From NCBI GenBank assembly GCA_016712225.1, contig JADJRL010000003.1:5035501-5099500 (forward strand): a stretch of DNA of 64,000 nucleotides, given 5' to 3'. Under the pieces are notes generated by a model that was not told the origin of the DNA, ran no database searches, and worked only from the letters and a program-made list of their open reading frames with translations. This document shows positions 57,001 through 64,000 of the stretch, one piece after another. Position numbers and translations under genes: made by a program. Source of the DNA: Candidatus Defluviibacterium haderslevense (GTDB lineage Bacteria; Bacteroidota; Bacteroidia; Chitinophagales; Saprospiraceae). Each line of letters begins with the position of its first letter. The stretch's first letter is position 1.

Positions 57001-60000
57001 TTAATTTGAGCATTAATCGTATTTAACAATTTACCATTTTGCAATATCCAACCGTTGTTATCAAATGAACTTAGCTCCATTCCTGCTGGAACATAATCGA
57101 TTAAAACTACATTCGATGCAACTATATTTCCTTGATTACATAGCGTTATTTTAAATGTAACATCTTCATTTATTTTAACAGGAGTAACTTTGGCAGTTGT
57201 TAATATTAATGCTAAATCAAATACATCAACTGAAGCCGGATCCTGATCATCTTCATCAATAATTCCATCCCCATCAATCATGTTATCAGTAGCTGATCCT
57301 AATACCCCACCCTTGTCATTTATAGGATCTGCATCTGGGGTAGAATCCCAGTCACTGATTTCAATTTTACTAATATCTTTTAATTGACCAATCTCCGCAA
57401 CATTTACTAGTTCACTATATTGACTGGAAATAACTTTCAATTTAATGGAAATAATTCTAGTTGCACCTACTTCCAAAACTCTGGTATCTGTAAATTTAGC
57501 TATGCTTCCAGTTATAGTCCATCCCGGGTTTTCACTTGCAACAAATTCAAATCCACTTGGAATATAATCCAATAAATCAAAACATCCAATTGGGGTATTG
57601 CCTTGGTTAAAAACTGATAATTCAAAAGTTACCAACTCACCCAATTTAACTGGATTAATTTGTGTCGTTTTATTTATTAATGCAATATCCGCAATTTGTA
57701 CTGCTTCTCTATCAAAATCATCTTCATCGCTAACACCATCGCCATCAAAACTATTGTCATATAAAGTTCCAATTTCAGATCCCGGATCATTGTTTGGATT
57801 TTGATCAGGTTTTGAATCGCGATCCATTAATACTTGACCCGTTGCATCTTTAAATACTACTATTTCAGCAGCATTGATTAAATTATTAGCCACTGCATTT
57901 TGAGAAACTTCTAAAACTATAGAAACCGTACGAATTTCTCCTTGATTTAAATCGTTCGAATTAATATGGCTAGCTACATTACCACTAATAGTCCAATCCG
58001 GATTTTTAGCTTGATTAAAAATAAAACCTGCAGGAATATAATCCACTATTTCATAATAAGGTATAACAGTATTACCTTGATTATTTACTAAAATATCAAA
58101 TATAACATCATCTCCACGTTTTACTGTTCCGCCACTCGACAAGACTTTGATCAAAGCTAAATCATTTACAAATATCGCTTCTCTATCATGATCATCTTCA
58201 TCATCAATTCCATTTCCGGTAAATTGATTATCACTTAGTGTATTTGGCACTCCTCCTTTATCATTATTTGGATCCTGATCCGGTGTAGAATCTACATCTT
58301 TCAAATCAACACCTTTTGCATCTTTTATGGATGATATCTCCGCGGTATTAATGATACTATTAATGGCACGGTCATCAATCAATCTTAATTTCAAAATTAC
58401 TTTTTGTAATTCACCTTCGTTGATAAGGGATGTATTAGTAAATATTGCATTATTACCAGATAATTTCCATTCAGGATTCAATCCTTGATCAAAAGCTAAT
58501 TGTACAGGAATATAATCTGTGATCTCATATTGATCAATTAATACAGTACCTTGATTCAATACATCTATTTCAAATTCAATGACATCATTCAGCTTTAATG
58601 AACCTAAAGAATTAATTTTCTTGATTAAAGCAAGGTCAATGATATCCACTTCAGGGGTTACTTCTCCAGAATCCACATATGGTCGTAAACCCATATCAAA
58701 GTAAAAATAATTCTGTCCTGAATTTCCAGTTTTTATTTTGGTTACCGGTAATCCTTTAAACAATGGACATATTCCACCATCATTTAATGCCAAGTCACTG
58801 TCTACCAATTCGCCATTAAAACCTATTCCAGCATTTGCTAAAGCAACAACCAGAGTATCTTGACCTATAATCAAATATTTCTTTGTTGCATCAAATCGAT
58901 GATCATCTATGACCACATAATATTCTGAATTGTATGCCAAGCCATCCATGATACCGTCTGCATTTAAATCTACATTGGTTTCATTGAATAAATATTGACC
59001 ATTTTGATTGGTGACAAAAGAAGAAACCTTTTGACATGATGCATTATATAAAGAAATTTTTAAACCTGCTATTCCTTTCTCATTAGGATCTTGAATCCCG
59101 TTATCATTCTTATCCAACCATACAAAATTTCCAATCTCAATTGGAGCTGGACCATTTAATATTTTAATATCGCCCAAACCTGAGGCTTTGCCAAATGAAC
59201 TGCTTGCTTTATTATATAATTGTATAGCTGCTGACTTTTTCCCATTTAGAACGCTATACCGATGCATACCGGCTGCAAATGATTCATACAATGGATCAAA
59301 AACTGTTGAAATAACTTCATTCGAATTAGCTAAATAAGCGATACTTCCCAAAGCTATTTCAGGATGCAAGGATGGCCCAACGATCCAATAATCATCTCCA
59401 AAAAACTCTCCGCCACCATGGCCTTCTAAATGTCCTATTCCGTTACCAGCTCTGCCATTAACATAACCACCGTTTTCAAGATGCCAACCTGTAGCATCTT
59501 TAAATGCCATGAGCACATCACCATTTTGATTGGTTACTGGATATGTACTTTCACAATACGCATGACCTTTGCGATCTGCAATTCCTAAAATCATTTCACC
59601 ATCTTTGGTAAAATCAATATCCGTCAACCATTGAGATACCACCTTACTACCACCTTGTGGATTAGGCCAATAACTTTTTGCAAAATCAGTACTTAATATA
59701 ATATTAAATGTTCTTGCTATAGTGTTGTACTCATATACATGAAAGAAGAAGTCGGTTTTAGATTTAGATTGTTCCGCGGTACATGTCACTCCTATATATA
59801 AGTGACCGTTATAATACTTCAAACCACCAACAGCATAATCTCCATTATTACATCCTGGATCAGGAATTTTTATTTCTATAATATTGGCACTACTGGGATT
59901 GATAGTAGGTATAATGACGATGGATTTAGTATATAAATTAGTTACAAACAGATATTGATCATCATTTGAAATTTCCAAATTTCCCAAACCTACTTTACCC

Positions 60001-60845
60001 ACTAAATCACCGTATTTGCAATCTGAAGATGACAATCCGGCAGTGCTTCCTGTATTGATACCAAATGAAGATAAGTTAATAAATGGTGTAGTAACTCTAG
60101 TATCCATATTGGTTACATAAATACCACCAGTACCTTCGGTTCCTAATACTGCATTCTGTTTGATGAAAGCAGATGAATATAATAATTTCTGAGTCCTGTT
60201 CCATGCTAGTCCCCACACTGAACCCGTTAAGCTTTTCATGACTATTTTTGAAATAGCACTCTCACTGGTAAAGTTTCTGTTGACTTCTACAATGGTTTCC
60301 AAATTCCCATTTTCACTTAGTGTAGATCCACCTACAAAACAGGTAACTGCAAGTTTGATATTATTTGGGCTATAATAATTTCCTGGTTGAAACAATGCAA
60401 ATGTAACATTACATGCAGGGGCTTGAACCATTTGTAGGTCTCCCTTATTTGATGTACCGGTTATAGAATATTCATAGAATAATGGTTTTTGAAATTCTAT
60501 ACGATAAGAAGATTGATCAGTTAAACCATTCAAAGAATAATTTCCATTTAAATCAGTAATTGCATTAGCCGCCAGTGAACCGTTTACGTCATACGCATAC
60601 ACAGGTACGAACGCAATACCTTTTTCACCGATGTCATAGATACCGTTATAAGTCTGATCCAGGAATACTTGTCCTTGAATTTTTCCTGATGTTAATATGC
60701 ACTGGGCATTTAACGATAGATTAAAAAATCCAATAAAAAGTACAAGGTTCAACATTAACCCAAATCGTAAAATTTGAGAAATGGAACTAGGTCTTTGACC
60801 TAAAATAAACATTAAGTTAGTGTGTGGGTAACGTAGTTCGCTCAT
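48045..60845 (-). CDS. giant multidomain T9SS surface protein (4266 aa)
   Basis: Domains in order, residues approximate. A signal peptide to 48 is followed by an SdrD-B-like domain (52-135), a beta-propeller-like region (170-565) and a second SdrD-B domain (572-700). Seven DUF11 repeats (733-1850) each open with DLALxK and close with an Asp-rich linker such as DPNNDKGG and GxGIxDEDDxD. A Cys-rich region with HYR-like domains spans 2100-3860 and includes three tandem units of about 165 residues at 2905-3415. A dockerin-like pair follows (3905-3975: VTTYDIVQIQRHILG, AADVNKSKSVTAADI), then a cohesin-like beta-sandwich (4045-4165) and a type A sorting domain (4180-4266: LYQNIPNPYSQSTRIPF to YKRMLFLD). 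It is secreted by T9SS and probably acts as an adhesin or matrix fibre; the role is inferred. A consensus promoter and a strong terminator make it monocistronic. The upstream gene is a paralogue of its C-terminal half. Confidence 0.92.
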   Translation of the reverse strand: MSELRYPHTNLMFILGQRPSSISQILRFGLMLNLVLFIGFFNLSLNAQCILTSGKIQGQVFLDQTYNGIYDIGEKGIAFVPVYAYDVNGSLAANAITDLNGNYSLNGLTDQSSYRIEFQKPLFYEYSITGTSNKGDLQMVQAPACNVTFALFQPGNYYSPNNIKLAVTCFVGGSTLSENGNLETIVEVNRNFTSESAISKIVMKSLTGSVWGLAWNRTQKLLYSSAFIKQNAVLGTEGTGGIYVTNMDTRVTTPFINLSSFGINTGSTAGLSSSDCKYGDLVGKVGLGNLEISNDDQYLFVTNLYTKSIVIIPTINPSSANIIEIKIPDPGCNNGDYAVGGLKYYNGHLYIGVTCTAEQSKSKTDFFFHVYEYNTIARTFNIILSTDFAKSYWPNPQGGSKVVSQWLTDIDFTKDGEMILGIADRKGHAYCESTYPVTNQNGDVLMAFKDATGWHLENGGYVNGRAGNGIGHLEGHGGGEFFGDDYWIVGPSLHPEIALGSIAYLANSNEVISTVFDPLYESFAAGMHRYSVLNGKKSAAIQLYNKASSSFGKASGLGDIKILNGPAPIEIGNFVWLDKNDNGIQDPNEKGIAGLKISLYNASCQKVSSFVTNQNGQYLFNETNVDLNADGIMDGLAYNSEYYVVIDDHRFDATKKYLIIGQDTLVVALANAGIGFNGELVDSDLALNDGGICPLFKGLPVTKIKTGNSGQNYFYFDMGLRPYVDSGEVTPEVDIIDLALIKKINSLGSLKLNDVIEFEIDVLNQGTVLIDQYEITDYIPVQLAFDQGLNPEWKLSGNNAIFTNTSLINEGELQKVILKLRLIDDRAINSIINTAEISSIKDAKGVDLKDVDSTPDQDPNNDKGGVPNTLSDNQFTGNGIDDEDDHDREAIFVNDLALIKVLSSGGTVKRGDDVIFDILVNNQGNTVIPYYEIVDYIPAGFIFNQAKNPDWTISGNVASHINSNDLNQGEIRTVSIVLEVSQNAVANNLINAAEIVVFKDATGQVLMDRDSKPDQNPNNDPGSEIGTLYDNSFDGDGVSDEDDFDREAVQIADIALINKTTQINPVKLGELVTFELSVFNQGNTPIGCFDLLDYIPSGFEFVASENPGWTITGSIAKFTDTRVLEVGATRIISIKLKVISSQYSELVNVAEIGQLKDISKIEISDWDSTPDADPINDKGGVLGSATDNMIDGDGIIDEDDQDPASVDVFDLALILTTAKVTPVKINEDVTFKITLCNQGNIVASNVVLIDYVPAGMELSSFDNNGWILQNGKLLNTINAQINPGQCVEKNIILRIKESANSTNITNRTEVVTAQNSVGKDMSNVDVDSNPDDNATNDPGGVVGTLTDNVLDGNGILDEDDADPETVKIADLALRKRLVPGSVLKYLGSVSFEIEVFNQGNTALKNINAIDYLPKGFSLSPSAVNLGWTMENGNALFNLKNVLNPNEQVKLILSLDAGTGVDFASLNNVAEITGFEDINGIVLSAFDFDSNPDKNPVNDKGGELFSITDDLISDHGNIDEDDADIATVDVFDLALTKRVVNPKLLFKSNDIVEFNIDVINQGTVSSFQTQIVDYIDTNFIFKPELNPGWVVLGTNKVGFVINEEINPTETKSVGIQLVIKSKRTENSFFNTSEIVYARDSRGNDLIDYDSTPDQDAINDKYASGHPINDHGINDEDDHDKVETNPGNFDLALIKDVDVRTVQRGQEVPWTITIANQGSVTAKEITIVDYLPSGTTMISPEWSLSPINPDPNKYFIVLNEKNGRLPQGGLKAGEKVQVKIILKINIDRNPGPIVNRAEIFSAVNDFNEPDEDSTPDDVINNDGGGDIFTDSDGSGSAVPDDGSIPGDEDDADPSGVFLLELVNEECVCLNNATTPDNGQFSTFFTLESRAGELWFIRSVTGLYNVPSPAPPAAPTPFITGPAGFILPLMATNGVLSTYGFTGIHVDDIGFSIVIENQFGDKVSLGNVRCRYETSSVTESQNNVCIGSTVRYAVAYREGSTYNWSLSSGGVFTSSTTSRATAIMWTAGVGTTHIVRIQESNPDLCLEPIDIPVTIGDQIGSVSCIGELQVSLNNTCQAQITPQKLLQGGPYDYNSYAVMIINKDGSIVPNALLTHEHLGKTLVAKVLNVCNGNSCWSTIVVEDKIKPTIECLNDTIDCTRMQSYLGPLVRDNCDLNPVKILVDETIEDTRCNPSYSKIVNRKYVAKDNYGNISDTCTMKIFLKRIVLDSIVFPDTLSLLTNNPLICNGFASDSLGRPLPSVSGYPLYHGAPIWPNKDSKYCDYFASYEDIELPNGKNCTRKILRNWKFIIWYCTTFDQIVYNQLIEIVDTTAPTIICPYNLTVTTGGGYVCAANVWIPAPITFDSCVNDVTVDLVYPGGFIKDFKGGYVVLPAGLDILKFRAYDRCHNVDSCTFEVLVQDLTPPVVQCDRETVVSLDRFGLASVPATSFDDGSYDDCHIKSMQVRRMDDGVPCQLNPNVFADSVGFCCADIGKFVTVMFRVTDHDGNSNTCMVTVEVQDKTIPSIYCPHDVTINCEYHLDTSKLDVFGTPTVSDNCNVTFQEIKEVHINQCREGYIDRIFIAGNSFGSDVCVQRITIINDQPFVEGNIRWPGDFDTTTCAAGALTPGSLPYGKGFPIITEDICDLVGINYEDHLFRFINGSDACYKIIRKWKVINWCRFYDITGAPIIYERDQIIKISNKIKPTFTSGCEDKRFDIIDTSCLGGFVKLIATGEDDCTPGAELRWEYHVDLYSNGIEDYSALGIGDTIDASRVYPLGKHKIKYVFEDLCGNKEVCERQFEIVNIKAPIAYCLKGLAAGLVAMDLNGDGKIDGEMVTLWAKDFDQGSYHPCGYDLTYSLGRDTSVHSMTYDCDSTGIRVVTLCVTATNGQQSCCETFVEIQDNNKVDFCNCVEKPVNLTVSNCTIATEPADLNSFPKIGNCNCTDVSFSKNDVIVSNVPNACYAIDRTWTATFNCPESSEEFTFKQRITVTTDLKEADIQWPKDTVVVDNCLGSKDTVLIGNTPHYCKYGGNVDVRYVDRVLPPVGDITYCERTWTVFSKCVGSQSYSFKQILKVIFSTGVKYTVPSDITLTENCKRSFLPDSINGYPKVNCPCNIFVHSYVDSLVTGIPNTCYVIYRKWTSTYNCPPDVLGTFKGTQKITFALDLKEKDIKWPVDSFVVDNCGGRIDTGFVDHKPELLLDFCGYVSITFKDSVKKESDTCKIIQRTWIVGNECSSGANRQEYRFNQVLKVLFPYGPKLHVPADLTVTDCNKPFLPDSLNGYPTITCACDSLTFTYKDDTLRNNNEVCYVVERNWSVRVRCRPEIDTTLKGIQRITRDVNLVAGDINWPKDTFISLTCTPTLDPNITGRPTLKKDFCGLVTFTFVDSLDNGGTCRTIKRTWTARNACSASQVFKFNQYIITKNQTPPAIQCPPDRTVNADPGICGATVNVGNATQTNDCNTGVTFTNNAPTQFPVGKTNVIFTATDACGNTATCITMITVIENIPPTIICPNDTLVDCSVNTDDLTQFGTPNATDNCPGLIVTDSVIRNQNVCGIGTITRIFTATDASGNSNSCTQLITINNPDPLDSLEINWPTTPVTVGECASISTDSLGIPSVDTGAATCFKLRITFADSNFCKQRNRCEIDRVWTVFDSCSAQTFNFTQLIIRFDTLSPRILGVRDTTLFASDTACNNFVNLVAYTDACDSATVVFTNDSPYGVNDKNDASGYYPTGTTTVTFTAQDACCNLNFLTIKITVIDTVGPEVTCRKVIKNIKDDSCAVYNSHEFIFRLSDNCSDSAKIMTSFNKNDFTDTIRIICCDSIKNGNYLGPATVYFKDEAGNIDSCVTLLQALDPDTICPHNFKLAVINGLIRARNNNVLAGIDVSLNNGLAGTTSTAGNGFYNFRDMSLGGAYYVKAKHDVDPLDGVTTYDIVQIQRHILGIKPLDHPYKYIAADVNKSKSVTAADIVEIRKLILGKVDRFKNNESWRFVDTDYKFIDPLNPFLDEFTESFYVPKLINNVLANFTGIKVGDIDDSNKLNGLGNQAQTRTNQYTLVHTEDVMLKAGVETNIELSIPTWMQLDGLQFALNINPALARVSQVLGTEESVVRDESIGTVFMDRGIVNVSWVRNMSDKGQWKLTLKLISKSNVNLSEILSIDPVLMPAEAYTTSNEFNVVALSMNSNQTAHSQVKLYQNIPNPYSQSTRIPFELNTDSEVILSVIDVNGQVVYEYKKFFSKGYHEIPINKTSIQKSGMYYYMIQTGRDKVYKRMLFLD
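55300..58650 (-). repeat. seven tandem DUF11 coding repeats with acidic linkers
   Basis: Seven units of about 160 residues. Each starts with DLALxK or a close variant, contains NQG and a Y/DYxPxG segment, and ends with SxPDxDPxNDxGG, then a GxGxxDEDDxD linker. The acidic linkers look suited to calcium binding. Boundaries are approximate to about 30 nt. Confidence 0.8.
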
Positions 60846-60971
60846 TGTATGAGTTTATTTGGTTAAAATCGTTTTAAAATTCTTTCTGGCACAATGGCCA
60901 AAACGAACTAACTACGTTTTGAACTACGCGAAATTTGCTAAATTTGGGAGAAGATGATTAGATCTTCGGTG

Positions 60972-61002
60972 CAAACATACCACAATATTTCAAATATACA
61001 AA
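60972..61002 (-). promoter_or_regulatory. Bacteroidota-type promoter of the giant gene
   Basis: On the minus strand, TTTG (61002-60999), 19 nt, then TATGTTTG (60979-60972): a full match to the Bacteroidota -33/-7 form. The predicted start near 60965 gives a leader of about 120 nt. Confidence 0.5.
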
Positions 61003-61043
61003 AAAAATATATGAAAATTTTTATATATGTTTTTTATTCAAAT

Positions 61044-61072
61044 GAAAAAGCCGGTAAAAAACCGGCTTTTTC
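61044..61072. terminator. intrinsic terminator between the two giant genes
   Basis: GAAAAAGCCGGT and ACCGGCTTTTTC form a perfect 12-pair stem around five A. With T-runs on both strands it could work in both directions. It lies 31 nt past the minus-strand stop at 61103. Confidence 0.85.
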
Positions 61073-61102
61073 ATATAATAATTTAATTTAATATATTGAT
61101 CC

Positions 61103-64000
61103 TTAATCTTTTATCATGAATTTATGCACTGATGACCCAAAACGACTTTCAACCTTATATATAAATACTCCAGTCTGATTGATGTCAGTTTTTTGTATTT
61201 CTATATGATTAGAACCTGCATTTATGGATATTTCCCGTTTTGAAATCACTTTTCCAGTAACGTCAATGATACTTAAAGTGATAATTCCAGCTTGTGAAAT
61301 TTCTATAGGTATTAAGGTACTTGCTGAAAATGGATTTGGAATATTTTGTCCTACTTCAAATCGATCTGTATTTTGGTATAGACTCTGTGAATTTAATCTC
61401 AAGTTCGCAATCTCACCATTAGATAGATACATTTGAGGTAAAATCTTAGATGGATTGATACTTAACAAGTCCGTTAACGAATGTTTGGTTTCAATATAAA
61501 ATAAAATCGCATTTGCTTCCATGTGAACGCTGTGATTACTGATCCAACTCAAATTAATGGTTTGACCATCCACATGGTAGTCTCCATCCTGAATTTCTAT
61601 TCCTCCTGAAATCAAATTCACTTGATTACCAGATATCGATTGTGATGTTACAGCCAATTGAAATCCATCAAAACTAACTTGACTATTAGTCATGATAGGT
61701 ATTCTTGTCATTCCAGATTTGAGCAATTCGGATTTACCATATACCAAATCTATATTTGAATTGAATCTTGTTACTGCTTCATTTTTATAACCTATTTTAG
61801 CAGATTGATCCACATCCCCTATTTTTACACCTATGAAATTGATGATATTTTGGTTTTCAACGATATCCGCTCTAAACATCTTTTCCTGAAAATCCCAAGG
61901 ACGGCTTGGATCTTTAAATACATAATGCTTCGGAACAAATCTCCAAACACTGTTTCCAGGAAAAACATTGGTTATTCCCAAAATCAATTTTCTTAGATCA
62001 GTAATATCTCTTGCTGTAACCGATTTAGAATTGTTTACATCTGCAGCAATCAATTTGTAAGGTGACGTCAAATAACGTTGACCTAGAATATGTTTCTGAA
62101 TTTGTAAAATATCATAAGTGGTCACCCCATTTAATATTACATCTTCTTTTGATGGTGCTATATAACTTCCATTCGGTAATAATAGATTTACAAATGCGTA
62201 GGCTCCCTGAACATTGGTCATTGTTGAATCCTTTCTAACGAGATCCCCGTTGATTACGTTCAATGCTACATCTCCAATGTTCTTAGAATCTTCACGGCTA
62301 ATATTTCCAGAGAGATTGAGCGCACTATGCGGACATACATTATTGTTGTCTTGAATGATAATTGCAGCTTCACAATAATCCTGATTTCCTGCCTCATCTG
62401 TTACATAGATTCTGACAGTCTTCACTATGGATTGTTGGCCCAACAAACTATCACAATTATATAGTATGCTCTTTATTGCAGTGTCTGAGGTAAATGAATA
62501 TTTTAATTTATCCGGTTGAGTACAATTGTCAAAACTATTCAAATTCAAATCCTTCGCCCAAACAGATACTACACCATTTAACGGCATGACTACTGTGGTG
62601 ATCCCATTCAAACAATATGGTGTTGGTTTCTTACAATCTCTTAGTACAAAAACCTGATCGCACTCACTGTAATTTCCACATTGATCTTGAAGTATCCATC
62701 TTATTCGATGCGTACCAAAAGGTAAAACACCCTTAGCTATTTTTCCAGCTACCAATAAAGAATCATACGTTCCATTATTGTTAATATCCAATCTGTATTT
62801 CCAGATCAAATCTTTGTCTAAAGTGCAATCGTCTTCTCCTTGTGCTTCAATATTAAATGCAGCGTAACACAATTTGGTTTTGCTGTCATAATAAGAAGCA
62901 TAATCGCATACATCTAATGGATTACATGACAAAATAGTAGGTGGTTCTGAATTTTTAATGTAAATCAACTGGGTGTATTTCCAGATTCCAAATTCGGGAT
63001 TCGCTTTATATTGACACCAATCCACCACAGTCCATGTTCTTAATATTTTATAACACACACTATCTACCTGAGTTAATCGCAAGTCATCAAAATTAGCAGC
63101 AACCTGAGCACAGTTCACATTTTTAAAAATAGGCGCCCCGGTAATACTTGGTGCTGTCTCTGCTTTGCGGCAAGTATATATTACGGTATCCCTTGGCCAT
63201 TTAATGTCTGTTCCATCAAAGGTCATAAATGGTCTTGGATTCCAAACATAAATGGTTTGATAGGCTATAGTTTGTAATCCTTGTTTATCAGTTGCAGTAA
63301 ATTTACGAATGATCTCACCCTGATTGCATTTCAATCGGTATTCGACTTCTTCAGTTACTGTGACAAAACAATTATCGTAAGCATAGCCATCCAATCCTGC
63401 AATATAATTTGGAGCACTGTAATAGTAATCCTTTATAACGATTGGTTTACGATCACTTTCTTTATATCTGATTTGTCCAAAAGCATTTAAATCACTTCTA
63501 TCAAATTCACACGATATGGTAACATCTGTCGGAGCTATGATGACAGGTGATTCTTTTTCTTGTACAGATACTTCAACCATACAAGTATTTCTATTTCTAA
63601 ATTTATCGATTACTTCAAAGGCTACTAAAACGGTATTGCCAATATCTAAACAACAAAATTCTACATAAGGACCAAATAAATCTGTGTGATTATTGCATGG
63701 ATCTGACATCCTTCTAACCTTGAATGAATCAATTTCGCAATTGTCAATAGATCCATCATCAAAAGTCGCAGCAAATGCTTTTGCAGTTCCATCTGTTGTG
63801 AGTGTAACTACTGTCTTTTGATCACAAATTGCTAATGGCGGTAGATTATCCCTAATCCCTGCTTCAGTCTGACAAGTATCTGCATTACCACATGCATCGG
63901 TTACTATATAAATTAACCACAAACGACCAGCAGGTGCACCAACTAAATAAAAACTACTATCTACTTGATTGTACCATATATAATCTTTAGTCAATGGAGG
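61103..64000 (-). CDS. second giant T9SS surface protein (5' end outside window)
   Basis: At least 965 residues of the C-terminal part; the frame is open to the last base of the window, so the start is missing. Visible order: HYR-like and Cys-rich domains (EAGIRDNLPPLAICDQKTVVTL, APTDVTISCEFDRSDLNAFG, ISGAPxx-type modules), then a dockerin-like pair (VTTYDILQIQKHILG, AADVNNSKSVTARDITDLRK), a cohesin-like beta-sandwich (SFDGFQLAVTSQSISG, INLSWISNHSVHM) and a type A sorting domain (VGQNIPNPFSASTLIPIEI to VHKFMIKD). Each part has a close counterpart in the C-terminal half of the 4266-residue protein, so the two are tandem paralogues. It ends in its own strong terminator. Confidence 0.9.
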   Translation of the reverse strand, partial: PPLTKDYIWYNQVDSSFYLVGAPAGRLWLIYIVTDACGNADTCQTEAGIRDNLPPLAICDQKTVVTLTTDGTAKAFAATFDDGSIDNCEIDSFKVRRMSDPCNNHTDLFGPYVEFCCLDIGNTVLVAFEVIDKFRNRNTCMVEVSVQEKESPVIIAPTDVTISCEFDRSDLNAFGQIRYKESDRKPIVIKDYYYSAPNYIAGLDGYAYDNCFVTVTEEVEYRLKCNQGEIIRKFTATDKQGLQTIAYQTIYVWNPRPFMTFDGTDIKWPRDTVIYTCRKAETAPSITGAPIFKNVNCAQVAANFDDLRLTQVDSVCYKILRTWTVVDWCQYKANPEFGIWKYTQLIYIKNSEPPTILSCNPLDVCDYASYYDSKTKLCYAAFNIEAQGEDDCTLDKDLIWKYRLDINNNGTYDSLLVAGKIAKGVLPFGTHRIRWILQDQCGNYSECDQVFVLRDCKKPTPYCLNGITTVVMPLNGVVSVWAKDLNLNSFDNCTQPDKLKYSFTSDTAIKSILYNCDSLLGQQSIVKTVRIYVTDEAGNQDYCEAAIIIQDNNNVCPHSALNLSGNISREDSKNIGDVALNVINGDLVRKDSTMTNVQGAYAFVNLLLPNGSYIAPSKEDVILNGVTTYDILQIQKHILGQRYLTSPYKLIAADVNNSKSVTARDITDLRKLILGITNVFPGNSVWRFVPKHYVFKDPSRPWDFQEKMFRADIVENQNIINFIGVKIGDVDQSAKIGYKNEAVTRFNSNIDLVYGKSELLKSGMTRIPIMTNSQVSFDGFQLAVTSQSISGNQVNLISGGIEIQDGDYHVDGQTINLSWISNHSVHMEANAILFYIETKHSLTDLLSINPSKILPQMYLSNGEIANLRLNSQSLYQNTDRFEVGQNIPNPFSASTLIPIEISQAGIITLSIIDVTGKVISKREISINAGSNHIEIQKTDINQTGVFIYKVESRFGSSVHKFMIKD

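Noticed and set aside
1..64000. Search for tRNA, rRNA, CRISPR arrays, transposases, integrases and phage genes
   Set aside because: No such feature was recognisable by eye; gaps are short and AT-rich, and all long frames are explained by the genes listed.

Overview
This window comes from an AT-rich genome (roughly one third G+C by eye) of the phylum Bacteroidota, most likely a Saprospiria-type bacterium. The evidence is: four secreted proteins carrying type IX secretion system (T9SS) type A C-terminal sorting domains; giant surface proteins built from SdrD-B, DUF11, HYR-like and dockerin-like modules; Bacteroidota-type promoters (TTTG, about 19-20 nt, TAnnTTTG); LytTR and hybrid two-component systems; and a CarboxypepD-reg/TonB-dependent receptor. 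No rRNA, tRNA, CRISPR array, insertion sequence or phage gene was recognised. Nearly all genes lie on the minus strand; only two (17410-18084 and 18309-19013) are on plus.

Layout. (1) 1-11.4 kb is envelope and stress housekeeping: a 39-residue glycine-rich membrane miniprotein downstream of an MlaE-MlaF-MlaD lipid transporter, a large DUF748 (AsmA-like) protein, a Na+/phosphate symporter with a PhoU-like tail, an AI-2E family permease, a PPK2 kinase, a DUF6629 membrane protein and a Dps ferritin. (2) 11.4-19 kb: a putative operon of a lipoprotein with nine Ig-like repeats and a DUF3494 (ice-binding-like) domain, followed by a beta-barrel protein with two OmpA-like domains; divergent to it are an OmpA lipoprotein and a small barrel. 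(3) 19-25.7 kb: YihY/BrkB, an Omp85-like barrel, a second complete MlaEFD set and a second AI-2E permease. (4) 25.9-32.8 kb: a signalling block with an AraC-type regulator, a hybrid histidine kinase ending in an Hpt domain, three single-domain response regulators and a soluble histidine kinase whose DHp helix is preceded by twelve 21-residue coiled-coil repeats. (5) 33-42 kb: a small barrel and three DUF3494 proteins; two of these have 9-11 cysteine-rich Ig-like repeats and T9SS tails. (6) 42.5-46.7 kb: a TonB-dependent receptor, LytS-type kinase and LytTR regulator operon, with a TTTGG x7 tract upstream. (7) 47-64 kb: a NYN/OST-HTH protein, then two tandem paralogous giant T9SS proteins (4266 residues, and one running off the window edge).

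How it may fit together. The strongest unexplained signal is a 15-bp upstream element, TTATATRATTCACAC on the plus strand. It is nearly invariant at four places: upstream of the AraC-led signalling operon, an AI-2E permease gene and two DUF3494 genes. An 8-bp core of it occurs upstream of a third DUF3494 gene. In all three DUF3494 genes the core lies 94-95 nt from the ATG. This suggests that the signalling block and the surface adhesin/ice-binding-like proteins form one regulon. A second notable structure is an exact 639-bp higher-order repeat (three units of three Ig-like domains) in the 34.9-38.5 kb gene. Functions of the surface proteins (adhesion, matrix, ice or carbohydrate contact) are inferred from domain families, not shown by the sequence.
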